NCBI RefSeq assembly: GCF_907165205.1
Contig: NC_058192.1
Location: 2,604,001 to 2,668,000 of the forward strand
Length of the DNA stretch: 64,000 bases
Direction of reading: 5' to 3'
DNA from: Coccinella septempunctata
Lineage: Eukaryota > Arthropoda > Insecta > Coleoptera > Coccinellidae
The position numbers and the translations under genes were made by a program. The notes beneath the pieces were generated by a model. That model had not been told where the DNA came from, did no database searches, and worked only from the letters and a program-made list of their open reading frames with translations. Each line of letters starts with the position of its first letter. The stretch's first letter is position 1. This document shows, piece by piece, positions 21,925 through 35,395 of this stretch.

Positions 21925-24900
21925 TAGGTAGTGAATTTTAAAATGCTTGTTTGACATAAGATGAATAATGACCTCGATTTTGCAGCATGCATTCTCGCTG
22001 GAAACGGAGACAATTCGTACATTTTTACAACATGAGTTATATTTCGGCTTAAGTGAGATGTCAACCCTGAAAATGCAGTGCTCTCAGATATATAATCATA
22101 AATAAAAGATATTTATGATACTCTACCTGAGTTTTAATAAGACTACCTGAATTCTACTGAATATTCACAAGATGAAATGATATCATCGCAATACTAATCT
22201 CTCATATATGAATCATCGTGAATTTTGATGATGTATGCAGTTTTGTATCAATATATCCTATGGTCTACATAAAACCTAATTCAAATTTATTATCAAGAAC
22301 TTATTTATTTCTATTACCCTAAATTGATTATTCGTTAACGTCTGGAAATCCAGAAAGATTTATTTCCCCAGTTTTCGAGTTTTTTCCTCTATGAAAAGGA
22401 AAAATGATCCCTTTGGCCTACAAAAGATTGTCGTAAAGAAAGCTCCAGGCTCAAAACATGAATGGCTCCGAGCATCCACATATCTTTTTATGTTACATCT
22501 CCCAACTAGCAAAATAGTCCTATATCTTTTTTCTTATACGACAATTTGGCCTTGTAGTTGTTGTAATATTATCCCACGAATACTTTTTTGTCATGTAAAT
22601 ATTCTGATAGGGACCGTTTTGTTGTGTTGAACTAAAAAGTTCTATAAATTATCGTGTAAATATGCTCACAACAATATTATAGGACATTTATACAATTATT
22701 TCGTAGGATGTTGTATAAACGTTTACAGGACAATTTTTATACCACATTTTCATCCATGAGATGTAGTTGTCGATTAATGGTCGTAATGATGTATTTTGAA
22801 ACAGTTATATGTCTCCTATAGGAATGTCCTGTATGTGTATGTTGGGAATCCTTTTCACGACTTATTCTGAATATGAAATATAACTATCGTAAAAGGCCTG
22901 CATGGTAGGTCAACTGAAGGACCCTTACAAAATCATAATAAAACAAAAGATTCATATTCAACAAAGCTATACAACCAACTTGGATGTAGAGGTAATATTC
23001 GTCAATATAGGTCTGATCTAATGCGTTCTTGGAAAAAAGTAAAACATAGTGGAGCTTTCAGGCGAGTGTTATGAGAAAATACTGCGTGCAGTAGAAGAAA
23101 CTCATTTCGAAAGTGAAGCACACAATTTACTCAGGTATAAACACATGGAATTAAGTGAGGTTATATGATTTGTCCCCTAAGAGTTCTCTTCGCGACTAAA
23201 TGTGATCAACTTGTCGCAAAGAGGTTATAATAAACTGTTGATGCGACCATGCCGGTTCTATATTGTGTTGCGAATGTTGCATAATAAAACAAATTTGTTG
23301 TATTAATGTGGAATGAAGGTAACTAAGTATCATGTAAAAAACAAACAGATAAGTTGTTACAGTAATGTATTCAAAAAATTTTGGTGAAATATAGGTATAC
23401 GTAATACTATATTTTTTGAATTATTATGAAATATGTATTATGAAGGTACCATAAGTTCTCAAAATATTGAGCCAATGTCTGCTCAATATTCTGATCACAA
23501 GATTGGAAGTTGTGAGAACAGATCCTGAGAATTTTTTTCAGTTTTTGGCAATTTCTGGCTACGTTTCAACTATGAACGTGAAATTCAACGCACATACCTA
23601 ATTATTGTAGGTACCTATATTCAAAATTATGAATCATGTGAAAGTGCATATTATTGCAATTGAAAAAATTGAGTATATGCCCTCTCTCACGAACGATCAT
23701 TAAACTAGATGTGATAGCCTATTGACTCATTGGTTTCATGCTGCTTTATTTTGCGAAAGATATTCATTTATTTTCACTACACATCTTTTTGATAACTTTA
23801 TATTTATAACAGAATTATATCCTCGAATACGGGCCTGTTATTCTATGCAGCAATAAATAACAAAGGTTGGATAAGTATTCGATTGATGTACCTCACAGAA
23901 TCAATATGTTCTATAAAAGTTCCATTTGTCATAAGAAAATTATATTGAAAAGACGCCATCTTAAGAACTAGCAGGACACGTAGCATCAATCGCCATATTG
24001 TAAAAAACAAATCAAATGTATGAAAAACTATAATTTTGGGTCTCCTATGTGGATGGAATTATTTTTCTTTATAGCATTGATGAAAAATTGAGTAATAGGG
24101 CACACTGAATGGGGCAAGAACAAAAATCAACAGAATTTTTTTTTTTCGAATGAATTTTTTTTTCTTAATATCATTTATTTCTGAAGCGCATGAAAATTTA
24201 GTATCATATATGCCATCTATTTCACAGTAAAATTAATTTGCCATGTGAAATACCCTCTGAATTTCGCGACATTACATTTTATCATCAATGTATTCGCTGT
24301 AACAAAGATTCATCACTTGAAAATGGAAATATATTTATCGATGTGGAAGAATGATTAGTTTGTCTACTAGTGGGGCACATTTAAACGATCGTATAGTTTT
24401 ATAAATATTCTCAGAATCACAAAATAGTCTCATACCTGAACGAAATATAATTAGGAATGAAAGGTCGTATAGGGGAACATTAACAGTTCTGAAAGTTCTA
24501 TTAAATGTCGTATTACAGTTCGCTAAATATTTATTCGTCAATCCTGTAACAGTTCTAAAGTGCTCTATCGAACTAATCAAAATAACTAAATTGTCGTATA
24601 AATCTTGCCCATTTTGGTTGAATATGTGTTGTATATACGAAATGAAAAAGTTTATAGGACTTTGTCTTGTCGTGTAAAAAAGGACTGAGAACGTTTACAG
24701 AATTTTTACAAGACATGAAATTGCTAGCTGGGCTACGATCACCGTATTCAATTATGAAAAACCCATAAATTTCTTCACGCTTTATAATACGATCATCTCC
24801 CGAAAAGAGGCGGTCTCCGACCTCCATGAAAATGTAAAAACTTTCATTCGCCCTGGTGCATCCATAAAAAAAAGTTGCGTCGGAAAACATAAAATATATT

Positions 24901-25172
24901 TCGACCGAATTGGCCGTATCCCTCTTTCATAACTCGATTCTAAAAAATGGGACATAAATCTGGGCCAGATTGGCTGTCGCCGTTTATTTTTATATCTTCT
25001 CTTCCGATAGATTGAATCCCAATAGTGGGAAAAGTGTGGAATCTGATATTTCCTCGCCTGCGATGTCTTCTCCTAACACTAAGAAGCTTTCACATCGAAG
25101 TCCTCAAAGTTTCCCATGATCACTGTGGTTTTCTGCAATATTCGAACAATCAGCATCCCTTCAAGAGATGGT
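21925..25172. other. Long unassigned AT-rich stretch (3.2 kb)
   Basis: No gene can be supported. Words such as tcgtataaa and cgtgtaaa, ggacatttata and acgtttaca recur between 22500-22750 and 24590-24720 in both orientations, which may mark a very old element, but I cannot draw its ends. Short frames (22391-22630 plus; 24335-24890 minus) have no motif. Confidence 0.4.
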
Positions 25173-25598
25173 TTTCTGTGTTTGTCAACTGTCAACAGTC
25201 AATATCAATTTTTTCATTGATTTTAGGACACCATGAATACTCTTTTGGACTCACCCCAACCCAGATATCAATTAATGAGCAATTGGTAGGATTAATTCAA
25301 TGTAAACGAACCCAATTAGCAACTTGGTGAGATGAGAACTAGTACCCAGAGAAAATGAGTACAGAAATTGAAATAATGACTGACATTTCTGTGTTTGTCA
25401 ACTGTCAACAGTCAATATTAATTGTTTCATTGATTTTAGGACACCTTGAATACTCTTTTGGACTCACCCCAACCCAGATATCGATTAATGAATAATTGGT
25501 AAAATTAATTCAATGTAAACGAACCCAATTAACAACTTGGTGAGATGAGAACTAGTATCCAGAGAAAATGAGTACAGAAATTGAAATAATGACTGACA
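25173..25598. repeat. Direct tandem duplication, 2 x 213 bp
   Basis: Copy 1 (25173-25385) and copy 2 (25386-25598) differ by a handful of substitutions (for example caccatgaatac against caccttgaatac) and no obvious large gap. Each contains the near-palindrome caactgtcaacagtcaatat. It appears to be a recent local duplication with no coding content. Confidence 0.9.
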
Positions 25599-26048
25599 TC
25601 CGGACGTCAATGAGGTTGTCACTTCGCGATCTATTATTCATGAATTGTACAGGAAGAGTCATACCAACATGATCAAGATTCCGCGGAAACGTATGAAGCT
25701 GATTGGTTTGCGATATTTTCCGAGTTAATTGAGATCATCCAATTTAAGTGGCGTTGAATTCTCTTGACAACTTGAGGAGCTGCGGCTTCCCTTTGACAAG
25801 AGGATGCATCTTGGGGTTAGGATCCTGTCCAACATATGCCGTGTATTCAATATTAGTTTTATATTACATGCAATGTTGGATGGCCGCATGCCAACTCTAG
25901 GGTCAACTCGGAATACAAATTGAAAACATGGGATTATTCAGAGTCGTAAAATTTTTTCGCATAACTGAGGTTGGCAGTGACTGGAACATTGTTTCTATTT
26001 CCAGTTGCTTCGAATTTTGTCCGGCATTCCGGAGCGTTTTACATTATA

Positions 26049-27564
26049 CACTGAGCAAAAAAATTAACGCACATTCTGAAAATCTCAATTTTAATGAAAG
26101 TTAACTCTACATTGACTTTATCACTTATTTTTTATGTTCTCTCGGGAAGGTTTTGAACGAAATAAGACACATTAGATGGAAGAAAAATTCAGGATTTCAC
26201 CGAATCTTATGTGAAAGAAGAGAAATGAACAATTTTCAAAATACTGAAATGCTGATAAGTGATTTAATACTTGGTATTTCCACCCCTTGCGTTAATTACA
26301 GCTCGGCAACGACGGTTCATACTCAAAATGAGTGATCTTAAAATGTTCTGATCTAATCCTTCCCAGATTTCTACGATTTGGATTCCTGAGTCATTAAGAG
26401 TAGCTGGATGATTTTCTGAACTTCTCAGCCTTCTATTGAGGTTGTCCCAAACCTGCTCAATCGGATTGGGATATGGACTTCTTGCTGGTCATTCCATTTG
26501 AAAGACTTCAACTTCTTCAAGGTACTCCTGAACGATGCGCGCACGATGGGGTCTGGCATTATCGTCCATAAAAATGAAATTTTCACCAATGTATGGGGCA
26601 AATGGCACTACATGCTCTTCAAAAATGTTCCTTATATACTTATTAGCATTCATAGCTCCATTATCAACGACCACTAGGTCTGTGCGAACATTCAAAGATA
26701 TTCCACCCCATACCATAATCGATCCTCCCCCGAAACCAGTAGTATTCAGGAAATTGCACTGAGCATATCTTTCATGTGGACGTCTGTATACAAGGGAACG
26801 TCGATCACAATGGTAGAGGCAGAATGTAGACTCATCTGTGAAGAGAACTCTTCCCAATCGGCCTCTTCCCAATGGATATGCTCTCTCGCAAAATCCAAAC
26901 GCGCCCTTCGATGGGCTGGGGTAAGAGCTGGGCCTCTTGCCGCGACACGAGGCCTTAAATCATATTCTCTGAGGCGATTTCTTATTGTCTGAGTGCTAAT
27001 TTGCACCTCATGAGTTTGCTCAAGCTGAATTTGAAGGAGGCGAGCGGTTGCAAACCGTTGTCTCAACGAAGAAACTATCAAGTAACGTTCTTGAACGGCA
27101 GTTGTTACCCGTGGTCTACCCTGTCCTGGTGTTTGGACATTCTACCTGTCTCCCTGAATCGCTGCAACATTCTGGACACACTTGTATGAGAAACTCCAAA
27201 CCTTTCTGAAATTCTTGTGTATGTCCACCCTTCTCGCAAAACTACCGCTTGGGCACATTCCTCTTGGGTCAAATTGCGTGTTTCGCGTTGCATAGCGATC
27301 GAGTGTAGAAAATCAAACGAAAGAAGAACTATTGATCACTAGAATTGATCGATAACAACTGATTTTAGAATGGAGCCAATACATTCAAAATCTGATAATA
27401 TCATCTTTTTTTATTCCTGCTGGGAAAAAACATCTGTTTTGAAGAAAACCGTTGAAAGACATATGCATGCATAATTCTGATAAAAATAATTATCATTGAG
27501 AAAACCTTCAGTTGTAGAATAAATTTGAGATTTCCATAATGTGCGTTAATTTTTTTGCGCAGTG
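26049..27564 (-). mobile_element. Tc1-like element, copy B
   Basis: The TIRs are CACTGAGCAAAAAAATTAAC (left) and the complement of ttaatttttttgcgcagtg (right), with TA at 26047-26048 and 27565-27566. Length is about 1.52 kb. One base in the left tip differs from copies A and C (GAGC for GCGC). Confidence 0.92.
26264..27293 (-). pseudogene. Tc1-like DD34E transposase, copy B, broken
   Basis: Starts MQRETRNLTQEECAQAVV at 27293. One codon (G) is lost in VLREGWTY relative to copy C. A one-base loss near 27145 shifts the frame after FRETG, and another near 26852 interrupts ADWE. A TGG-to-TGA change ends the reading at FQME (26489). Catalytic blocks FTDEST, MDDNARPHRA and GGSIMVWGGIS are visible between the breaks. 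The C-terminus would end RGGNTKY at 26264. Confidence 0.9.
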
Positions 27565-27566
27565 TA

Positions 27567-29836
27567 TTTTCAGATTCGGGAATTCCCGGCCATTTCATCG
27601 AGTGAAGTGCGCTTTTTGCAATGAAGAATTCGAAGAGCTTGAATGGAGGAAAACTGAGAGCCTTCCCATGAAAAGGAAAGTGAAATTCACAAAGCTAGAC
27701 CTAGCTCTATACCTAGATATTTTCGATGCTGGCATTCAGACCTTCACTTTTCTACCCTCTTCTCAAAAAGTTTTGCACGAAAATGCAGAAATGGCCACCT
27801 TGTATATTTGTTCCCAGTTTCTGCCCAGCCAATTTCCCAACCGCTGATTATTTAAACGATATTCCGTGCAACGCTAATAACTACAAACATTTGTTTTCCA
27901 TTGAAACTTCGCAGGACTATCTCATGTATCAGGTCCGAAGCAATTATTTCATATTATTATACCGTTTCAGTTGGTGGTGAAGTTTGGGCCTCGCTTTCCC
28001 GAGGGACACTGCCTGCCCATCGGAAGTTAATTCCTGAACAATTTAATCGCTACATATCCCGCAAAGTTTGGCGAATAAAGCCAGACAGATAGCCGCGAAC
28101 TTTCGTCCGGTTGATAGCTGCAGTAAGGTCCCTCTAATCTTGAAACTTAGGGGACATCTATCCTTCTCATGAGCGAGCTATCGAGCGACCAAGATCAACC
28201 ATGCGAAAAACGCCGGCAATGTTGGTTGGGCGTTTTCGAAATCATCGCGAAATTTCAACTCTCACCATCGAACAAAACAAAAACGAAAAATTTATGAGGT
28301 ATTCCAATCCTGATCGTATTTGGTCCTTGTCCAGTAATTCCGAATTGGGATGGGTGTGAAAAAAATTAGATGTAGGTACCTCCTGCAGAAGTTGCCAGGT
28401 CCACTTCGTGGTTGTGTTGTAAAATACAACAATTCCCATGCTACAATTGCAACCGAAGTTTATTATTAACATAGTGCAGGTTTTGACCGATGAATATTTT
28501 GCAGAAATTGGTCGACAACCTAACAATATATCGAATGAGTTCGGAGAGAAGTTCAAGGGAGATTTAATTATTCTTCAGTGGCTATACCAGTCGATAGAAG
28601 TTTTTATCCGACTTGTTGTACTTTCTTCGATATTGGAAAAGTTGGGTTATTACGATCTTAAAGCTCGCATTGGATTCTCATGCAAATGACGGCGCTTTAT
28701 AATCACTTCGTGAATTGCAATGGGTAATTGTGCCCATGTATGTTTTGACAAATAACCAACGGACACGCAAATTCTTCTGTACTTTTGTTACGGGTATAAG
28801 AACGATTGCCTCTAGGGAGAGGGTAATTCATTGTCATACAGGACCGAATTACTGAGATACATCACACTAGCAAAAAAAATTGATTATCTCTTGGGATATC
28901 GGTGTTTCAAACCGCGAATTTTTGTCGAAATCGGTTCGTTTTTAATTTCAACGACTCTAGATAATCTACCAAGGACATTGTGATTAGTACGTCATCTCAA
29001 CGATATCCGAAAAACGAGCAGAACTTGATGAGATGTTTATGGTAGATTAAGATCGAATATATCTAACGATCTTTTTCATCCAGAGGATGTTACCCTAATG
29101 ACTCCCGCACGAGCACCCTCGCCTCATCAAAAATTCATCCCGATCACCTGCAGTCGGTAAAAACCCGCCCTGCCCTGATACGACCCTGTCCTCATAATGC
29201 GTTTATAATTATACCCATAACTCTTTGAGAGGACTCGAGATGTATCAAACATTAGCAGTCGAGGTGTGCCTTAAAAAGCGAACAGTCCGCGAAATTAATG
29301 CTGCTGAATAATTCACTGTTTTGGAATCGGCCGAATTTTATGCTTTCCTAGGAAGGGAACCCCCTTTGTGTTATTCAGTAGGAAGTTCTACCCCCTCCGG
29401 TTTTTCCGTGGAGGTTCATCTTCGTAGGAAATGACATCAACATAATGTTGCTCGTGACGGGAAATAAATGGACCAGCATCTCTGCCCATATTACCATTCG
29501 TCGTGCAAAAACGGATCTCTGGATTTCTGTCATTTGGCAAATTTGTCTGTCTGTGCCTAATTATTCAGTCTGCTGGATTTTTTTTCGGACTGTCCCGATG
29601 AACTCGGCTTTGGGTAAACGATTCAGCAATATTTTTTGGACTGCCAGATAGGACGAAAGGACGACCATATTGAATGACCAATTAGGATGATAGTAAACAG
29701 TTTGTCGAAAGGAAACAGAGATACAGGACCGGGCAATTGGAAACGAACCTATCAACTACCTCGTTTTAACTCCAATCCTGCAAATTTGAAAATGGTATAG
29801 CTGTCATATCTAGAACAGTTATTCTCTCTGGAAAAG
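27567..29836. other. Unassigned intergenic stretch
   Basis: No supported gene. Frames at 27539-27980 (plus), 28242-28556 (minus) and 29445-29651 (plus) have no recognisable motif or splice context. Confidence 0.45.
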
Positions 29837-29910
29837 CCCTGTACAGGGTTGCTGATTCATGTCCGTCCAATGTTCATTTATGAGTTCAAATGCTTTTATT
29901 GCTTTATATT

Positions 29911-30955
29911 TTAATACTCAACATATTCTACTCTTAATTGGATACATTTATAACAGCAAACCTGCAAAGTCTCTCGACCTTTCAAAAAATGTTTCTTTTT
30001 GCTCTGCAAACCAGGCCTCCACAGCTTTTATTACCTTCTCGTTGGAAGAAAATTTACGATCTTTTCAACTTTTTTCCAGTTGAGGAAAGAGATGGTAGTC
30101 GGATGGAGCCAAATCTAGTGAAAAAAGGGGGTGTTTTAGTAATTCAAACCCTGAATCAAGAATTTTTCGCGTGGCAACATGAGATTTGTGTGCAGGGGCG
30201 TTGTCGTGCAAAAAAAAAAACAGCTTTGGATAGCTAACCGCGTCTTTTCCTTTTAATTTTCTCCCGTAGAGTGGTCAGTAATGTCGAATAATAATCTCCG
30301 GTTACTGTTCTACCCTTATCCAAAAAAACAATCATGATTACTCCATGGCAATCCCAAAAATCTGAAGCAAGAACTTTTTCAGCAGATTTTTGGACACGAA
30401 ACTTCTTAGGTCTTGGAGAACCAGAGTGTCGCCATTCCATCGATTGTTGTTTCGTTTCTGGATCGTAGAAATGTACACAAGTCTCATCCATAGTAACAAT
30501 TCAGTTTAAGAAGTCTACATCGTTTTCAAATCGAGCACAGATCGAACGCGATGCTTCTACCCTTGCACGCTTTTGCTCAACATTCAAACATTTGGGGATC
30601 CATTTTTCAGCAACTTTTCTTATAGCCAAATTGGCGTGAACTATATGATGAACCTGTTCGTAAGAAATATTCAGTGCTTCAGATATCCGTTTTAGCCCTA
30701 TTCGACGGTCTGATAAAAACATGTCATGAACTGCATCGATATTTTCGGGGACTGACACAAAAACTGGCCTTCCCGATCGGTCATCATCTTCAATGGAAAA
30801 TTTATCTCTTTTGAAGCTTGCAGTCCAATTTTTCAAGGTCGCATACGAATAACATTGATCACCAAGGGTATTAAGCATATCTTCGTAAATCTGCTTACCT
30901 CTCAACCCTTTTTAATACAGGTACTTGATGATCGCTCGATACTCCAATATTTCGA
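29911..30955 (-). pseudogene. mariner DD34D transposase, copy 2, broken
   Basis: Readable blocks on the minus strand: MRGKQIYEDMLNTLGDQC and WTASFKRDKFSIEDDDRSG in the HTH region (30905 downward), then a stop in VDFLN-stop-IVTMDE. MDETCVHFYDPETKQQS (30491) carries the first D with a W-to-C change. A stop after KRKRRG and further frame losses follow. The second and third D region near 30040-30200 is frame-shifted. Confidence 0.88.
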
Positions 30956-31010
30956 TTTTTTTTATGCATGAAACTGGTCTAGGATAACTAGATATCAGAC
31001 ATCCTCATAC
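29911..31010 (-). mobile_element. mariner element, copy 2, one terminus missing
   Basis: Homology to copy 5 begins at the transposase stop region (29911), so the terminal ~45 bp and TIR on that side are absent. At the other side it ends gatatcagacatcctcatac near 31010, a degenerate TIR. A deletion has removed the 5' leader between 'cgattttt' and 'tttatgcatg'. Confidence 0.88.
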
Positions 31011-31011
31011 A

Positions 31012-32398
31012 TAAGTTGCTTCCTGAGGCAACAATGCTTTGTAAGGAACCCTGTAAGGTGGTGCAGCATATTTACTTTTGGAGTCTTCTAGTCTCCGAAG
31101 ATTTCTCAAAAGTGATTCTCTTTCGTTGTTTTCCAGCTCCTGAAAACACTATCGATGTTTTCTCGTACTCTACTGATTTCCCTTGGCATGCCAGACTATT
31201 TCCCCATACGTAATTACTGGTTAACAGATGTGACGTAAATTCATTGCAGAATACAGCCTCCTAAAGAAGATACCACCAAAATTTGTTGGTATTGCTTCCC
31301 CCCTGCGTCAGTTTTTAGGTTTCTGAGTAAAAATTCCTTCTTCTGCAGTGCCAATCTTTTTTCGAAGGGTGTAAAGTCTACAGGACCGAGCTATGCCTTG
31401 ATGATCCAACCCCAAATACGCCTAAAACAAACCTCCCTTCGTCGTTAGCAGCAATTGCACTCTAGAATCGACCCGCTACACCCAGCATCATCAAGATCTC
31501 CCCTTTGGCCCATCCGTCCTGACGGATCCTCGGGTGCGGATTTGGGAGGCGCAATATTGATGTCCCGTTACTCCCCTGAGGTCTCATTTCTCGCGCATCA
31601 TCCATCCTCTCTCCCTTCCTGATTACGTGACAGAAATTCGCGAGTCGTTGCTCCCCTGACATGATAAGTGAATATGACTGACACGCGGGTACATGTACGA
31701 GTTGCTGAACATGACCTAGTTAATCGCCAGTTAAGTTTTGACAGGGGGAATCGTCATTAATCAAGGAAATTTCGCGAATTGCTCCGTTCTTATTGCTTCT
31801 GGAAGAATCCGCCTGTCGTTACACCTCGAGACCTCGAGCATCTAATAAAAATTAACATTTAAGATAAAACTCATAGGCTTAGGCCAAGTGTCGGGAAATT
31901 TTCAGCACGTGTTCGCGAGAGGTTTGACGAAACGAAAATAAAACGTGAGGCGAACACCAAATCCGCGGTAACCCCACGGAGAAAAATTGAAAACATCCGA
32001 CCGAGCAATTTTTCAATTTGGACGAAACAGCGCTAACTGAAAATTGCAGTTATGTGCGATGCGCGTCCGTGCAAACCCAACAATACGCGCGACAACTATC
32101 GCAACAACGATTCGACAATATTTCAGCGGTGAAAAACGCCCTCGACCGAAAGCCATACATTTCGGAGTTTTTCGTGACAAGCCATTATTGCCAATCCTCG
32201 AAACACACGTGAGGACGTAAAATCGAATAGGTTTTGTTTGTTTTAAATTTGTTTCCCGGATTTATCCCCGTGATTAATTTATGTCCGGCCACTGGAGGGA
32301 CTTTGGACCACGCCGCGATTAGGGGTGGTAAAGTGGCAACTTCGGGAATGCGTCGACATCGACGCATGACATACTAACTGATCATTTAAAGATGAAGA
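31012..32398. other. Unassigned stretch, locally GC-richer
   Basis: No supported gene. 31480-31640 and 31900-32370 have higher GC than the surroundings, but their open frames (31462-31662 minus; 32018-32212 plus; 32185-32367 minus) show no motif. Confidence 0.45.
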
Positions 32399-32400
32399 TA

Positions 32401-32575
32401 TACAAGGTGAATCTTTGGCTCGTACAAATATTTTAACAGTAGATTCCTGAGGTCAGAAGAAACACTTTTTTCCAATACCTTTTTTTCCGATTCGGCACTG
32501 ATAAAAAGATAAAGCTATTTTAATTTTTCGCAATGTGCTGTGCCACCCTTAGAAAAACAGAATGAAACTGTTTAC
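32401..32575. mobile_element. TACAGGGTGAG-family element, left part only
   Basis: Begins TACAAGGTGAATCTTTGG after a TA at 32399-32400 and follows the family through 'acagtagattcctgaggtc' and 'attcggcactgata'. Homology fades near 32575 and no right terminus is found. Confidence 0.65.
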
Positions 32576-34211
32576 AAAATGAGCTGGAATATTCTATATT
32601 GAAGGGTATCTTGCACTTCAAAAAGTGAACCTTCCCTCAAGGAAAAAGAAAATCCAGGGAGTCTTCTTCAAGTTAACAGAAAATTAAATCTGAAATAAAA
32701 AAAAAACAAGAGCAGAACATAGATATGAAAAGTAATTACTGAAACAATAACAGAAATTCTCTAGATTTTACTGAATCTCAAGATTCAAAAATATAGATAT
32801 GACAATTTCTGATCATTTTTGTTTCACGAAAAGGATAAATTTTTTTGCGAACGACGTTCCAACATCGATGCGTCACGTTAACCACCCCTTACTGCGTTCC
32901 GGAAGCACAGAAGTTTTTCAGGAGGGGGGTTTAGGGCTGTAACTTAGCGTCTTCAAAGACGGTATATCTTAATTTTCGGTGTCTTGGGAAATTCGCGTTG
33001 CTGGTATGACTTGATATACGTGTCTTTTTCGACGTGAAAGATGAGATAAAGTTTCGCTTCCAATTCACCGGGGGGAACAAAGAGTCCATCCTTTGTTCAG
33101 CTAACCGATAAAAAAGTGTCTTTATCAGTTTCCAAAACTTTCGGGAGACGGGGATGGCGATGCAAAGTATCAAAGAATTTCGTCTATACTCTGGGAGATT
33201 AATGAAACCTGATTATTTTCAATAGAATCATCTGGTACAGCTTTGAATTTTTGTGTGTTGGCTCCAAATTGCTGATTTCCTCATATCTTCGATGTAGTAT
33301 CAAAAATATCATTTCATTTGGAAAGATAATTGAAGTGTCCTCATTTGGATATATTGTGTCAATCCTTGAAGCTTATTTTTGTAATCCTTATATTATTTAA
33401 TCTCATATGACACTTATAATATCGAGAAATACTCTGAAAAGAGATACCAAATGTAGAAATAGATCTCTATGAAACGTATGCAAATGGTGTAAACGATTTC
33501 CCTGGTTTATTGACTCAGGTATTTTCCAATCACCTTGTATCTACTACACACTGGCTGGCTGTTGGGTTGGTCCTCTGCGATGAGTACCTTTGTAGAGGTC
33601 CCCTTTTTCATTTCGTATCGATATTGCTGACAGCATTCTATTTGTCCAAACTGATTTGTATACACAAGAGGAAATCGCTGACGGAATCATGCAAAAGCAC
33701 GAAGCATCTGATAGGCAGGGAATCTACATACCCGTCGGTGGTATATCCAAATAATCCGACAGAGGAGATCTTATGAAATATTTACATTTTTATTGTCAGG
33801 CGCACATCCAAATTCCAAGTGCTCGGTCAACAAACAAGCGAGGAAAATGGATTATGAGAAGCTAACACGCGATGCTGGTATCTGATGCACTCTTTAATCG
33901 ATTTCTGTATTGTTTGGTGGCCTGCCAAAGACAGCGTCAGTGACTGAACATTGTTCGAGATTTCAACGGCTGGTATAACGATAAAAGGACTGTTGTTCCG
34001 GCGGTTTTTATAATTCGAAAAATATCATTGGCTGCTGTCATCCTGGCACCGATAAGGCCACGTGTTTGAGTAGAGTCTCCAATAGAAGACTTCACTTTTT
34101 ATAAGTTGTCACCAATGTATGTATGGTTCAGGATCTAATAATGGTCTTGCACAGAGTTTTCCTAAAGTTTCCTGATATTTTGAAGGTCGATATTATGTAT
34201 CTAAACTTAAT
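32576..34211. other. Unassigned intergenic stretch
   Basis: I see no supported gene or repeat. The 88-codon plus frame at 33510-33776 and the 80-codon minus frame at 32931-33173 have no recognised motif. Confidence 0.45.
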
Positions 34212-35393
34212 TACGAGGATATATTGAAAAATTCTTAGTCCACTTTAAAACCAAATCAAATTTCAATGTCAAAATATTTTATTACTCAACATATTCTCCT
34301 CTTAATTGGATACATTTATTACAGCGAACCTGCAACGTCTCTAGACCTTTCAAAAAAAAATGTTTCTTCTTGCTCTGCAAACCAGACCTCCACAGCTCCT
34401 ATTACCTACTCGTTGGAAGAAAATTTACGACCCTTTAAACTTTTTTTCGGTTGAGGAAGGAGGTGATAGTAGGATGGAGCCAAATCCGGTGAATGATGGA
34501 GGTGTTCTAGTAATTCAAACCCTAAATCTCGAATTTTTTGCATGGAAACATGAGATTTGTGTACAGGGGAGTTGTCCTGCAAAAACAAAACACCGGTTAT
34601 TGTTCTACCCATATCCAAGAAATCAATCATGATTACTCCATGGCAATCTCAAAAAACTGAAGCAAGAACTTTTCCAGCAGATTTTTGGACACGAAACTTC
34701 TTAGGTCTTGGAGAACCAGAGTGTAGCCATTCCATCGATTGTTGCTTTGTTTCTGAATCGTAGAAATGTACCCAAGCCTCATCCATAGTAAAAATTCGGT
34801 TTAAGAAGTCTAAATCGTTTTCAAATCGAGCACAGATCGAACGCGATGCTTCTACCCTTGCACGCTTTTGGTCAACATTCAAACATTTGGGGATCCATTT
34901 TGCAGCAATTTTTCTCATGTCCAAATTGACGTGAACTATTTGATGAACGCGTTCGTATGAAATATTCAGTACTTCAGATATCCGTTTTAGCCCAATTCGA
35001 CGGTCTGATAAAATCATGTCATAAACTGCATCGATATTTTCGGGGACTGACACAGAAACTGGCCTTCCCGATCTGTCATCATCTTCAATGGAAAACTTTC
35101 CTCTTTTGAAGCAGTGCAGTACCATCAAGGGTATTGAGCATATCTTCGTAAATCTACTTACCTCTTAACCCATTCAAATACAGGTACTTGTTGATGGCTC
35201 GATACTCCAATTTTACGATTCACACATGGACATCTTCATTCTTTTAATTTATTGCGTAACTCTGGTTCACTTTTTTGACGTCAAACTTCACACTGACACT
35301 TGTAATGAGTTATTGTTCGTTGCTATGGTAACGCAATATTTTTTTTATGCATGGAACTGGTCTAGGGTAACCAGATATCAATACATCTTCGTA
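34212..35393 (-). mobile_element. mariner element, copy 3
   Basis: The termini are TACGAGGATATATTGAAAAA (34212) and the complement-side ATACATCTTCGTA (35393), followed by TA at 35394. The TA on the left is not exact. About 100 bp around the segment encoding KEKRRGKLSKG are deleted (near 34590), and a stretch near 35115 in the HTH region is also lost. Confidence 0.9.
34282..35233 (-). pseudogene. mariner DD34D transposase, copy 3, broken
   Basis: The longest intact piece (34649-35128) reads FKRGKFSIEDDDRSGRPVSV through IAAKWIPKCLNVDQKRARVE to MDEAWVHFYDSETKQQS, with T-to-A after the first catalytic D-E. After a deletion, LQDNSPVHKS (second D) and APSYYHL follow. In the latter the third catalytic D is replaced by Y, so the triad itself is lost as well as the frame. 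Confidence 0.88.
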
Positions 35394-35395
35394 TA

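Noticed and set aside
23455..23525. Inverted words ttctcaaaatattgagc / gctcaatattctgat that could form a hairpin.
   Set aside because: Pairing is short and broken, without flanking duplication or a second copy.
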